Shown here: positions 24,501 to 31,550 of the stretch, in pieces
How the letters are laid out: each line of letters begins with the position of its first letter
Numbering within the stretch: the first letter of the stretch is position 1
Origin: DASVXQ01 sp046727955
GTDB lineage: Bacteria > Actinomycetota > CALGFH01
Direction: 5' to 3'
Length of the DNA: 64,000 bases
Assembly: GCA_046727955.1 (NCBI GenBank)
Contig: JBKPDO010000166.1
Span: 1 to 64,000 of the forward strand
Translations under genes and position numbers: made by a program
The notes under the pieces: model-generated
What the model was told of the DNA's origin: nothing
Databases searched by the model: none
Seen by the model: the letters and a program-made list of their open reading frames with translations, nothing else

Positions 24501-25681
24501 TGCTTGCCGCCGGCGACTTCGAGCGCGCGGCCGAAGCCGATATCCTGCTCGGCCAGCACGCCTGGGAGCACGGCCAGCACGGCGCGGGCGATCACGTCGA
24601 GCGGGCCGTGGCCCTGGTAAAGGACGCGCCGGCATCGCGCTCCAAGGCCGCGGTGCTGCGCGGCCGCATGATGCACTCGATGGTCGCCGAGCACCACACC
24701 GAGGCGATCGCGCTCGCCCGTCAGCTCCTGGAGATGGCGGTCCAGCTCGGCATGCTGGACATCGAGGCCGCCGCGCTGGAGGTGATCGGCGGCGCCAAGG
24801 TGCTCGGCAGCGGCGATCCCAGCGGGGTGGCCGACCTGGAGCGCAGCATTGCCATCTACGAGCAGCTCCCCTCCCTCAACCCGGCCGGCGCGTACATCAA
24901 CCTGGCCGAGATGCTTGCGGCGCTCGGCGACCTGCCGCGCTGCTTCGCCACCTGGGCAGCCGCCTGGCGGTGCGTAGAGCGCTTCAGCGTCGAGCACCGG
25001 CTGCGCTGGATGGAGTTCGAGCGCGTGGCCGAGCACTACTGGACCGGGCGCTGGGACGAGGCGCTGCGCAAGGTCGAGTCGCTGGTCGCCGAGTCGGCGG
25101 CCGCGCGCGGGCACGTCCTGGAGTGCCGCTGCCTCATCTGGCGCGGCCGTATCCGCCTGGCCCGCGGCGAGACATCGATGGCCGTGGCCGACTCGGTCGC
25201 CGCGCTCGAGCTGGCCCGGGCTTCCGGTGAGCCGCAGGACCTGGACCCCGCGCTGGCTTTCGGCGCCCGCGCCCTGCTCGCCGCCGACCGGGCCGAGGAC
25301 GCCGTCCCGCTGGTCGACGAGCTGGTGAAGGTCGTGGACGGGCGGCTGCTCAAGGCGACAGTCGGCAGCGACCTGTCGCTTGCGCTGGTCGCCCTGAACT
25401 ATCCGGTCGAGGCCCTGGACGGCGTGCTGCCGTCACGCTGGCTGGAGGCCGCTCGCGCTCTGCTGGCCGGCGACATGCGGCGGGCGGCTCAGCTCTATGC
25501 CGCCATCGGCTCGCGCCCGGACGCGGCCGCGGCCCACCTGGCCGCCGCGCGCCAGCTGACGGCCGCGCGCGAGGCCGGTGCCAGCAGGTCAGAGCTGGCC
25601 GCCGCCCTCGGCTTCTACCGCGAGGTCCGCGCGAGCGCCTATCTCCAAGAGGCCGAGGACCTGCTGTTCTCCCTGGTCTGA
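21530..25681 (+). CDS. BTAD regulator fused to pseudo-cyclase, ATPase and TPR domains
   Basis: This 1383-residue protein has, in order: a winged-helix DNA-binding domain (residues 1 to about 95; FLLLGPLEARQAG, RLGSIKHRMLLAKLL, VWGDQPPPTVRQSL), a BTAD helical domain (to about 250), a class III cyclase-like domain (about 285-455), a STAND/AAA-type ATPase with Walker A GPAGIGKSRL near residue 506 and Walker B LVLVVEDLHWADD near 632, and a long TPR-like C-terminus. The cyclase domain lacks both metal aspartates (AEVDE and HAIGGTMM in place of AD and GD), so it is probably a non-catalytic sensor. Family members are ATP-dependent transcription activators. Its C-terminal 1100 residues are paralogous to the 27654 protein. 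Confidence 0.9.
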   Translation: MTSPVDFLLLGPLEARQAGRPLRLGSIKHRMLLAKLLVHANQVVSTDELIDTVWGDQPPPTVRQSLQNHVASLRRAIEPGSVANPPRTLRTRDPGYLLQVDPDQLDLHRFRRLLDEGRGALDSGEPATAVRLLHEALSLWRGPVLADVVAAGAAWPELVGIDEERVAALEVRLEADLTLGRHPDLIGELEGLVQVHPLREHLHGQLMLALYRSGRQADALAAYRAARRILVDELGIEPSLRLQRLEQAILAQDPALELLGPSAAEAEPGILALDRAAAGEPARAAAPGGAERKLVTVLFAEVDEPAAEPGERDPEDVSSMLERHLERMHTEIFSFGGVVEHAIGGTMMAVFGVPQTREDDPERAVRAALAIRDALSGRAELRIAVGTGEALVTPGGGPTRVAGDLVTACARLQQAAPAGAVLVAEATERATSRTISYGPATMLVLPGRAKPVTVWSALEPRNRTGLETLAARPVPLMGRARELGALLEAFERVRSTGSPRLVTLVGPAGIGKSRLLAELWQSLEADRDLVAWRQGRSPPYGEGITFWALGEIIKAEAGILESDTTDRIDRKLAQAASYALAGIPDAAAWVTAHLRVLLGGSDERSQPRAGRQEEAFAAWRRFLHGLATRRPLVLVVEDLHWADDALLEFLQSLLDGAGSPPGSLPLLLATTTRPELLERRPGWGGSGPSTTISLEPLPRDDTVRLLGALLTHHRLPGAVAPRLAAAAGGNPLFAEEYVRMLRDRGLRTEELKNAAAGEPPAMGAPELPLPETVHAIVAARLDALSVAQKAVLHDAAVLGRIAWTGGLAAVGDHDRDSLQACLDHLEAKEFLYRARRSSVAGEPEYGFRHVLIRDVAYGQIPRAQRADKHRRAAAWLESLSADRVEERSERRGAARAELLAHHYGRALAFAHASGQPSDELATHTRLALRDAADRVTALGVHATAARYYARALELWPERDPGHAELEFRTGRALYHSEGSGEKLLARARDGLLAAGDFERAAEADILLGQHAWEHGQHGAGDHVERAVALVKDAPASRSKAAVLRGRMMHSMVAEHHTEAIALARQLLEMAVQLGMLDIEAAALEVIGGAKVLGSGDPSGVADLERSIAIYEQLPSLNPAGAYINLAEMLAALGDLPRCFATWAAAWRCVERFSVEHRLRWMEFERVAEHYWTGRWDEALRKVESLVAESAAARGHVLECRCLIWRGRIRLARGETSMAVADSVAALELARASGEPQDLDPALAFGARALLAADRAEDAVPLVDELVKVVDGRLLKATVGSDLSLALVALNYPVEALDGVLPSRWLEAARALLAGDMRRAAQLYAAIGSRPDAAAAHLAAARQLTAAREAGASRSELAAALGFYREVRASAYLQEAEDLLFSLV

Positions 25682-25825
25682 GGGCTTGTTTGCATTCGGG
25701 GGGGAGCCCGAGACAGCTCCCCCCCGAACCCCCCACCGGGCACCTCGACGTGACCCCTGGGTCGGGGGTCAGCACCGCGATCGGGCAGGGTCGCCGTGCC
25801 GCGGATCACCATTGCAACCAGGCCC
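25682..25825. mobile_element. MITE-like element, copy A (short form)
   Basis: This 144-bp element starts directly after the BTAD stop codon. It begins GGGCTTGTTTGCA and ends TGCAACCAGGCCC, imperfect inverted repeats. Its interior (GGGGGGAGC hairpin, then ACCTCGACGTGA, then GATCGGGCAGGGTCGCC) matches copy B at 43497-43810 closely. It encodes no protein. The remaining 173 bp to the tetR gene contain only the operator and ribosome site. Confidence 0.7.
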
Positions 25826-25945
25826 CGAGGCGTGCGCTGCCTCGCGCCGTCGCCAGAGCCAGTCCGCTTGAGGCCCAGATGGGGGACATTGCGTAGGTAG
25901 TTCTTGCGAGGTGCACTCAGGACCCATGGGGAGTACAACTGGCTG

Positions 25946-25967
25946 AGAGAGATCGATACCACTCTCT
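25946..25967 (+). promoter_or_regulatory. TetR-type operator, site B
   Basis: AGAGAG (25946-25951) and CTCTCT (25962-25967) form an inverted repeat around ATCGATACCA, about 32 bp upstream of the tetR start. The core GAGAGAGATCG matches site C (27200-27223) and is related to site A, suggesting autoregulation. Confidence 0.5.
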
Positions 25968-25998
25968 TGTCGAACCGGTCAGAGGAAGGCTGGACCAT

Positions 25999-26565
25999 AT
26001 GCCTGAGACGCCTCGCGAACGGCTTCTCGAGACGGCCACGAACCTCCTGTACAGGGAGGGCATCCAGACCGTCGGGATCAACCGTATCGTCGCCGAGGCG
26101 GAGGTGGCGCTCATGACCCTCTACCGCCAGTTCGGGGACAAGGACAACCTGGTCGCCGCTGCGCTCGAGCACTGGAGCACGCAGTGGCTGCACTGGCTCG
26201 CCGACCACGTCGACCGCCGCGGCGACGATCCCGAGGCCCGCTTCGCTGGCCTGTGGGACGCGCTCGAGGAGTGGTTCACGAGCGAGGGCTTCCGCGGCTC
26301 CTTCATCGCCAGCGCCGCTGTCGAGCTGCGCGGCGAGCCGGAGCACCCCGCACACCGAGTGATCGAGGGACATCGGCTGGCAATGCGGCACCTGCTGGAG
26401 GATCTCGCCAAGGCCGCCGGGGCGCGCGACCCGGACGAGCTGGCGACCCATCTGCAGGTGATCGTCGACGGCGCCACCTCTGTCGCCATGGTCGACCGCA
26501 CGCCCACCCCCGCTCGCAATGCGCGCGCGCTGGCCGGCGCGGCGCTGGCGGTGAGCGCCAGCTAG
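25999..26565 (+). CDS. TetR family transcriptional regulator
   Basis: This 188-residue repressor has a classical N-terminal helix-turn-helix (RERLLETATNLLYREGIQTV, NRIVAEAEVALMTLYRQFGDKDNLVAAAL) and a helical ligand-binding domain. GAGGAAGG lies 9 nt before the ATG. It has an operator-like site in its own leader and similar sites precede two other genes in this island, which are therefore its likely targets. The ligand is unknown. A headless paralogue lies convergently just downstream (stop codons overlapping). Confidence 0.93.
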   Translation: MPETPRERLLETATNLLYREGIQTVGINRIVAEAEVALMTLYRQFGDKDNLVAAALEHWSTQWLHWLADHVDRRGDDPEARFAGLWDALEEWFTSEGFRGSFIASAAVELRGEPEHPAHRVIEGHRLAMRHLLEDLAKAAGARDPDELATHLQVIVDGATSVAMVDRTPTPARNARALAGAALAVSAS

Positions 26566-27002
26566 CGCCGGCCAGCGTGGCGGCCGCCCTCGCTGCTGGC
26601 CGACAGCGCCACCAGCGTCAGGTGCCGAGCGATGCGCGCCACCGCCGGCTGGCGGTCGATCAGCGCGCCGACCACGGCGCCCTCGTAGAGCACCTGGAGC
26701 TGGCTGGCCAGCGTGGCGGGATCGTGCACACCCGCCGAGCTGGCAAGGCCCTCGAGCAGGTGCCGCAGCGAGCGGCGCTGCTCGGCCACGGCCTGGTGGG
26801 CCGGATCGGCGGCGTCGCGCAGCTCTGGCGCGGCGCCCGCCAGGAACGACCCGTCGAAGTCGTCGCTGGCGAACCATTCCTCGAGCACGTCCCAAAGGGC
26901 GAGCAGGCGCTCCGTGGGCGTGTCACCGCGGCGGTCGAGCTCCTCGGCGAGCCACTCGGGCCAGTCCCCACGGGTGGGCTCCTCTACCTCGTCTCGTCTC
27001 AC
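26562..27002 (-). pseudogene. TetR paralogue lacking the DNA-binding domain
   Basis: The 146-residue frame aligns with residues of about 60 onward of the neighbouring TetR: LLALWDVLEEWFASDDFDGSF here against FAGLWDALEEWFTSEGFRGSF there, then AAPELRDAADPAHQAV against AAVELRGEPEHPAHRV. The N-terminal helix-turn-helix is absent, and none of the three upstream minus-strand frames encodes one. It is most simply a 5'-truncated gene. A ligand-binding or dimerising decoy protein is a possible alternative because the frame is still open and ATG-initiated. Confidence 0.6.
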
Positions 27003-27192
27003 CCTCTCCCCTTGGGCCGATGAGTCGGTAGGAGCCGGGCGGTCCCAGCAAATCTGTCAAGGCTCGCTTCATCGTCGTATTCCAGGAGCGTCGGCGCAAG
27101 ACCGTACAGCCGAACAGATGACTCAGAGACCGGCACCGGCGCCCAAGTGGGGATAGTTTCCCGAAATTTTGCTTCCACGTCATGAAATACTC

Positions 27193-27223
27193 TTGACAGA
27201 TGATAGAGAGAGATCGCTATCAT
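27193..27223 (+). promoter_or_regulatory. Promoter with TetR-type operator, site C
   Basis: A consensus TTGACA at 27193-27198 is followed after 19 bp by TATCAT (27218-27223). The spacer and -10 hexamer carry the inverted repeat ATGATAG (27200-27206) and CTATCAT (27217-27223) around AGAGAGATCG. A repressor bound here would block polymerase. The peptide gene at 27276 starts about 45 bp downstream of the predicted initiation point. Confidence 0.6.
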
Positions 27224-27275
27224 TACCCATTCGCGCCGGCTGGGAGACCGGCGGTGGAGGAAAGGGAGGCCCCCC

Positions 27276-27398
27276 ATGCGCGACTCCAAGCACTGGCCCA
27301 TCCGCTTCGTGCGGTACGCGTACCTGACGGTGATTTCCATGGGCGCCGCCGCGCTCCTGGTCGCGGGCTTCAGCCAGCCCAACTGGATGTGGTGGTGA
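27276..27398 (+). CDS. 40-residue membrane peptide under TetR-type control
   Basis: This small gene is preceded by AAAGGGAGG (6 nt before the ATG) and by a strong promoter-operator. The peptide has a basic N-terminus (MRDSKHWPIRFVRYAY), one predicted membrane helix (LTVISMGAAALLVAGF) and a tryptophan-rich end (SQPNWMWW). It is too short for most gene finders. No family is recognised. Regulation in common with a secreted protein and a TetR gene suggests a stress or membrane-related role, but that is inference. Confidence 0.6.
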   Translation: MRDSKHWPIRFVRYAYLTVISMGAAALLVAGFSQPNWMWW

Positions 27399-27454
27399 CA
27401 TCCGGCCATCTTGAAGTCCGAGGTGGCGGCCCCAACGGGCCGCCACTCGGCGTT

Positions 27455-27494
27455 CCGGCCCATCCGCCCACGCTCCCGGCCCATCCGCCCACGG
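27455..27494. repeat. 22-bp period direct repeat
   Basis: CCGGCCCATCCGCCCACG occurs at 27455-27472 and 27477-27494 between the peptide gene and the second giant ATPase gene. Confidence 0.85.
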
Positions 27495-27526
27495 TGACCC
27501 GCGAAGACCTCCCTTGAGCACGTCCC

Positions 27527-27571
27527 TCGAAGACCTCCCCCTCGAAGACCTCCCCCTCGAAGACCTCCCCC
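27527..27571. repeat. 15-bp tandem repeat, 3 copies
   Basis: TCGAAGACCTCCCCC is repeated three times exactly (27527-27571), with a degenerate fourth copy upstream at about 27501. The array lies 80 bp before the start of the second giant ATPase gene. Confidence 0.95.
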
Positions 27572-27653
27572 TGGCTGGACCGACGACCTAGGCTTGTAGG
27601 CTGCAAGGGCTGCAAGCCACGTCCGCCGCAGAAGCTGTCACCGAGGGACGCAA

Positions 27654-30600
27654 TTGGCCGATCCCCAACCGCCCGGCGAACAGCCGAGCCACGCCGAGCG
27701 CAAGCTCGTCACCGTGCTGCTCGCCGAGGTCGACGAGGCGGCCGGGAGCTGGGACGAGCCCGACCCCGAGGACGTCGACTGGGCGCTCACCGGGCACGCC
27801 GCTCGGGTCCATGACCAGGTCCGTCGCTTTGGCGGCGTGGTCGAGCACCGGCTCGGCGGCCGCACCCTGGCGGTGTTCGGGCTGCCGCGGACCCGCGAAG
27901 ACGACCCCGCGCGGGCGGTGCTGGCCGCGCTTGCGATCCGCGACGCCCTCGGCGGCCCCGCCGGCGCCGCGCGGCCGCGCCTGGCGGTCTCGACCGGCAT
28001 GGCGCTGGTACGGCTCGGCGGGCAGGTCCCCAGCGGCCAGCGCGTGCTCGGCGATCCCATCGCTATCTGCGCGCGCCTGCTCGAGGTGGCCCCGCCGGGC
28101 GCCGTGCTGGTGACCGAGCCGACCCTGCGCGCCAGTGAGCGCGCCATCCCCTACGGCCCGGCCAGCCTGGTGACCCTTCGCGGCGGGGAGCCACAGGCGG
28201 TGTGGAGCCCGCTCGCCATCTCGCCGCCCGGCCAACGCCGCTTCCCGCCGCTGGTGGCCCGGGACGCCGAGCTGGCCATTCTGGTCGAGCGGCTGGCGCA
28301 GGCGCGCTCGGCCCGCTCGCCGCGGCTGGTGACCCTGCTCGGGGCGGCGGGCATGGGCAAGAGCCGCCTGCTGGCCGAGCTGGCGGCGGCCGTCCAGGGC
28401 GGCCCCGAGCTGGTCGCCTGGCGCCAGGGTCGCTCTTCTCCGTACGGCGCGATGGCGCTCGGACCGCTCGCCGAGGTCGTCAAGGCCGAGGCCGGGATCC
28501 TCGAAAGCGACAGCGCCCAGGAGGTGGAGCGCAAGCTGCTCGCCACCGCCGAGCGGGTGCTGGACGGTCATAGCGCGGACGTAGGCCGCACCGCCACCCA
28601 CCTGCTCACGCTAGTTGGGGCCAGCGCGGCGGGCAGCGACACGGCCCAGGTTCAGCTGGACGACGGCGACCGCCGCGAGGAGATGCTCGCGGCCTGGCGC
28701 CGCTTTCTCTATGCCCTGGCGGTCAGGCGCCCCCTGGTGCTCGCGATCGAGGACGCCCACTGGGCCGGCGACGCGCTGCTCGACTTCCTCGAGAGCCTGG
28801 TCGACCCGGAGATCGCGGCGCAGGCGGGCCCGACGGCGCTGCTGGTGGTCGTCACCGCCCGACCGGAGCTGGCCGAGCGCCGGGCTGGCTGGGGGCTTGC
28901 CGAGAAAGGCGTCGGCAGCGTGGTCCGGCTCGAGCCGCTGCCCCCCTCCGCCATCGCCGGGCTGCTGGCGGCCCTGCTGGAGCACCATGGCCTGAGCGGG
29001 CGAGGGCGGACCGCCCCGGAACTGCTCGAGCGGGTCGGCGGCAATCCGCTGTTTGCCGAGGAGTACGTGCGCATGCTGCGCGACCGCGGGCTGCGCACCG
29101 AGGAGCTGAAAAACGCGGTCGCGGGCGAGCCGCCGGCGATGGGGGCGCCCGAGCTGCCGCTGCCGGAGACCGTGCACGCGATCATCGCCGCCCGCCTGGA
29201 CGCGCTGCCATCTGACGAGAAGGCGGTGCTGCAGGACGCGGCCGTCCTCGGCCAGGTCGGCTGGGTGGGCGCGCTGGCCGAGATCGGCGAGCGCGAGCGC
29301 GCCACCCTTCAGGCGCGGCTGCTGCGGCTGGAGAGCAGGGAGCTGCTGCAGGTGAGCGACCGCTCCCAGGTCGCCGGCGAGGTCGAGTACGCCTTCCGCA
29401 ACGTGCTGGTGCGGGACGTGGCCTACGACCAGACCCTCCGCGCCGACCGGGCACGCAAGCATCTCAAGGTGGCGACCTGGCTGGAGCGGCTCGGCGGCGA
29501 CCGCGCTGGCGAGCGTGCCGACCTGCTCGCCTATCACTACCGCGCCGCACTGGACCTGGGCCGCGCGGCCGGGCTCCAGGTGCCTGGCCTCCAGCTGCGG
29601 GCCAGGGCCGCGCTGCGCGAGGCCGGCGACCGCGCCGCCGCCCTTGGTCTGCACGCAAGTGCCGCCCGCGCCTACACCGAGGCGGTGGGGCTGTGCGCGC
29701 CCGATCCCAGAGATCCCGAGCGGCCCGCCCTGCTGCTGCGGCTCGGCCGGGCTCGCTGCCGCGCCGAGGGCGCCGGCGAGGAGGAGCTGAGCGCCGCGCG
29801 GGACCTGTTCCTCGCCAGGGACGAGCCGGTGCCCGCTGCGGAGGCCGAGATGCTCCTCGGCGAGCTGGCGTTCCTCGGCGGGCGCGGCGACGAGCGCGCG
29901 GCGCGGCTGGATCGCGCGCTTGCGCTGATCGGCGGCGCGGCGCCATCGCCCACCAAGGCCGCGGTGCTGCGCGGCTGCATGTTCCACCTCGCCATGGCCA
30001 ACCGGCACGCTGAGGCGCGGGCGGTGGCGGCCGAGGTCCTCGAGCTGGCGCGCCAGCTCGGCCTGCGGGACTTCGAGGCGGACGCGCTCGGGACCATCGG
30101 GCTGGCGCGGGTCGACGCCGGCGACCCAGGCGGTGTGGCCGACCTGTCGGCCGCTATCGCCGCCTTCGACGCGCTCGGCACGTCCGGATCGGTCGCCTGG
30201 CACCTGAATCTGGCCTATGCGCTGGCTGCGCTGGGCGACCTCGCCGGCTGCCACGCCGAGCTGGCGGCGGCCGCGCGCGGCGCCGAGCGCTTCGGCCTGC
30301 TGCGCGCCGCCCGCGCGATCAGGCTCCAGCGGGTCGCGGAGTACTACTGGACCGGTCGCTGGGACGAGGCGGTCGCGGTGGTCGACGTGTTGGTGGCCGG
30401 CTCGCCCGGGGAGGAGCGCCACTACCTGGAATGGGAGTGCCGGCTGTGGCGGGGCCGCATCCGCCTGGCCCGCGGCGACCTGGACGGGGCGCTGGCCGAT
30501 TCGGTGAGGGCTCTGGAGCTTGCGCGCCGCGCGGCCGACCTGATGGCGCTCAACCCCGCCCTTGCCTTCCGGACGAGCGTCCTGCTTGCCGCGGGCCAGG

Positions 30601-30938
30601 TGCCGGAGGCTCGCGAGGCGGTCGCCGAGCTGCTGGCGAGCCTGGGCGGCAGCGTGCTGGCGCCGGAGATCGGCGCCGACCTGGGCAATGCCCTGGCAGC
30701 CCTGGGTCTGGGGACCGAGGTGCTCGATGAACGCGGCATCCCGCCGTCGCCCTGGCTGGAGGCGACCAGGGCACTGGCCAGCGGCAGGCCGGACCGCGCC
30801 GCCGAGCTGTACGACCGCATCGGGGCTGTCCCCGAGGCAGCCACTGCGTGGAGAGGCGGGGGGACTCCGAACCGCGGAGGGACCCAGGCCCCCCCGCGAA
30901 CCCCCCCAGGGGGGGCGGGCTCTGCCCGCGATTCCTAG
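27654..30938 (+). CDS. Pseudo-cyclase/ATPase/TPR protein, C-terminus replaced
   Basis: This 1094-residue paralogue of the 21530 protein lacks the winged-helix and BTAD modules. It starts at TTG 27654 (GAGGG 7 nt upstream). A cyclase-like domain (residues 15-190) again lacks the metal aspartates (AEVDE, HRLGGRTLA). The ATPase has Walker A GAAGMGKSRL near residue 229 and Walker B LVLAIEDAHWAGD near 362; TPR-like repeats follow. After IGAVPEAATAW the similarity to the paralogue ends about 45 residues early and the tail is encoded by a G/C-run repeat (WRGGGTPNRGGTQ and on). It may act with the DNA-binding paralogue or as a sensor without one. Confidence 0.88.
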   Translation: MADPQPPGEQPSHAERKLVTVLLAEVDEAAGSWDEPDPEDVDWALTGHAARVHDQVRRFGGVVEHRLGGRTLAVFGLPRTREDDPARAVLAALAIRDALGGPAGAARPRLAVSTGMALVRLGGQVPSGQRVLGDPIAICARLLEVAPPGAVLVTEPTLRASERAIPYGPASLVTLRGGEPQAVWSPLAISPPGQRRFPPLVARDAELAILVERLAQARSARSPRLVTLLGAAGMGKSRLLAELAAAVQGGPELVAWRQGRSSPYGAMALGPLAEVVKAEAGILESDSAQEVERKLLATAERVLDGHSADVGRTATHLLTLVGASAAGSDTAQVQLDDGDRREEMLAAWRRFLYALAVRRPLVLAIEDAHWAGDALLDFLESLVDPEIAAQAGPTALLVVVTARPELAERRAGWGLAEKGVGSVVRLEPLPPSAIAGLLAALLEHHGLSGRGRTAPELLERVGGNPLFAEEYVRMLRDRGLRTEELKNAVAGEPPAMGAPELPLPETVHAIIAARLDALPSDEKAVLQDAAVLGQVGWVGALAEIGERERATLQARLLRLESRELLQVSDRSQVAGEVEYAFRNVLVRDVAYDQTLRADRARKHLKVATWLERLGGDRAGERADLLAYHYRAALDLGRAAGLQVPGLQLRARAALREAGDRAAALGLHASAARAYTEAVGLCAPDPRDPERPALLLRLGRARCRAEGAGEEELSAARDLFLARDEPVPAAEAEMLLGELAFLGGRGDERAARLDRALALIGGAAPSPTKAAVLRGCMFHLAMANRHAEARAVAAEVLELARQLGLRDFEADALGTIGLARVDAGDPGGVADLSAAIAAFDALGTSGSVAWHLNLAYALAALGDLAGCHAELAAAARGAERFGLLRAARAIRLQRVAEYYWTGRWDEAVAVVDVLVAGSPGEERHYLEWECRLWRGRIRLARGDLDGALADSVRALELARRAADLMALNPALAFRTSVLLAAGQVPEAREAVAELLASLGGSVLAPEIGADLGNALAALGLGTEVLDERGIPPSPWLEATRALASGRPDRAAELYDRIGAVPEAATAWRGGGTPNRGGTQAPPRTPPGGAGSARDS

Positions 30939-30951
30939 CACTCATCAAATC

Positions 30952-30986
30952 AACGACACACGCGCCTTTTGGGCGCGTGTGTCGTT
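30952..30986. terminator. 15-bp perfect stem-loop
   Basis: AACGACACACGCGCC (30952-30966) pairs perfectly with GGCGCGTGTGTCGTT (30972-30986) across a TTTTG loop, directly after the giant ATPase gene. There is no T-run afterwards. It is the most stable hairpin in this part of the window and probably ends transcription or protects the 3' end. Confidence 0.65.
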
Positions 30987-31021
30987 ACCAACGCATTAGT
31001 CGTGGGTGCGAGAGTCGCAGC

Positions 31022-31519
31022 ATGCGCTACTCGAGTCCCAGGCACCTGCCGGATCCGCCGCCGCACGAGTGGGCGGCGCTGACCGGCCAGCCTCTGCTCA
31101 TCGCCGTCACCATCGTCATCGGTGGACTCCTGGCGACGGCGCTCACCAGGCACGGCGACTCGGCCGAGACCGATACCGCCGCACCGCCCGAGACCACTGG
31201 CGCGCCCCCCAGCCTGCCGCCGCCCACGGCGAGCGCTCCCGCCGCGAAGCCGGCGCCGGGCGAGCCCACTCCCAGCTCGCCCGCGTCCGGTAGCTCCGCC
31301 GTGGGCGGCGGCAACCTGCTCGACAACCCCGGCTTCGAGGACGACCTCAACGAGATGGACAAGACCATGCCGATGTGCGACCTGCCCTTCACCGGGACAC
31401 GCGGCGGCACGCCGCTGTTCCTCGGCGGTGGTGGGCTGGTCGTGCTCGGCACCCTGGCCCTGGTGCTCGCCACCCGCCGCGCCCGCAAGCAGGACAGCGC
31501 GGGGGAGCGAGCGGCCTGA
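31022..31519 (+). CDS. LPXTG-anchored surface protein
   Basis: This 165-residue protein has an N-terminal membrane segment (PLLIAVTIVIGGLLATAL), a Thr/Pro/Ala/Ser-rich linker (about residues 45-95), a short conserved-looking block (GGNLLDNPGFEDDLNE), then the sortase motif LPFTG, a hydrophobic stretch and the basic tail RRARKQ. Sortase would cut between Thr and Gly and link the protein to the wall. No sortase gene is in the window. It is 31 bp upstream of a histidine kinase gene on the same strand. Confidence 0.8.
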   Translation: MRYSSPRHLPDPPPHEWAALTGQPLLIAVTIVIGGLLATALTRHGDSAETDTAAPPETTGAPPSLPPPTASAPAAKPAPGEPTPSSPASGSSAVGGGNLLDNPGFEDDLNEMDKTMPMCDLPFTGTRGGTPLFLGGGGLVVLGTLALVLATRRARKQDSAGERAA

Positions 31520-31550
31520 CCTGGGCCGCTGGAACGAAAGGGATGCGCCG

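Noticed and set aside
21530..25681. Active adenylate cyclase in the giant regulator
   Set aside because: Both metal-binding aspartates are replaced, so catalytic activity is unlikely.
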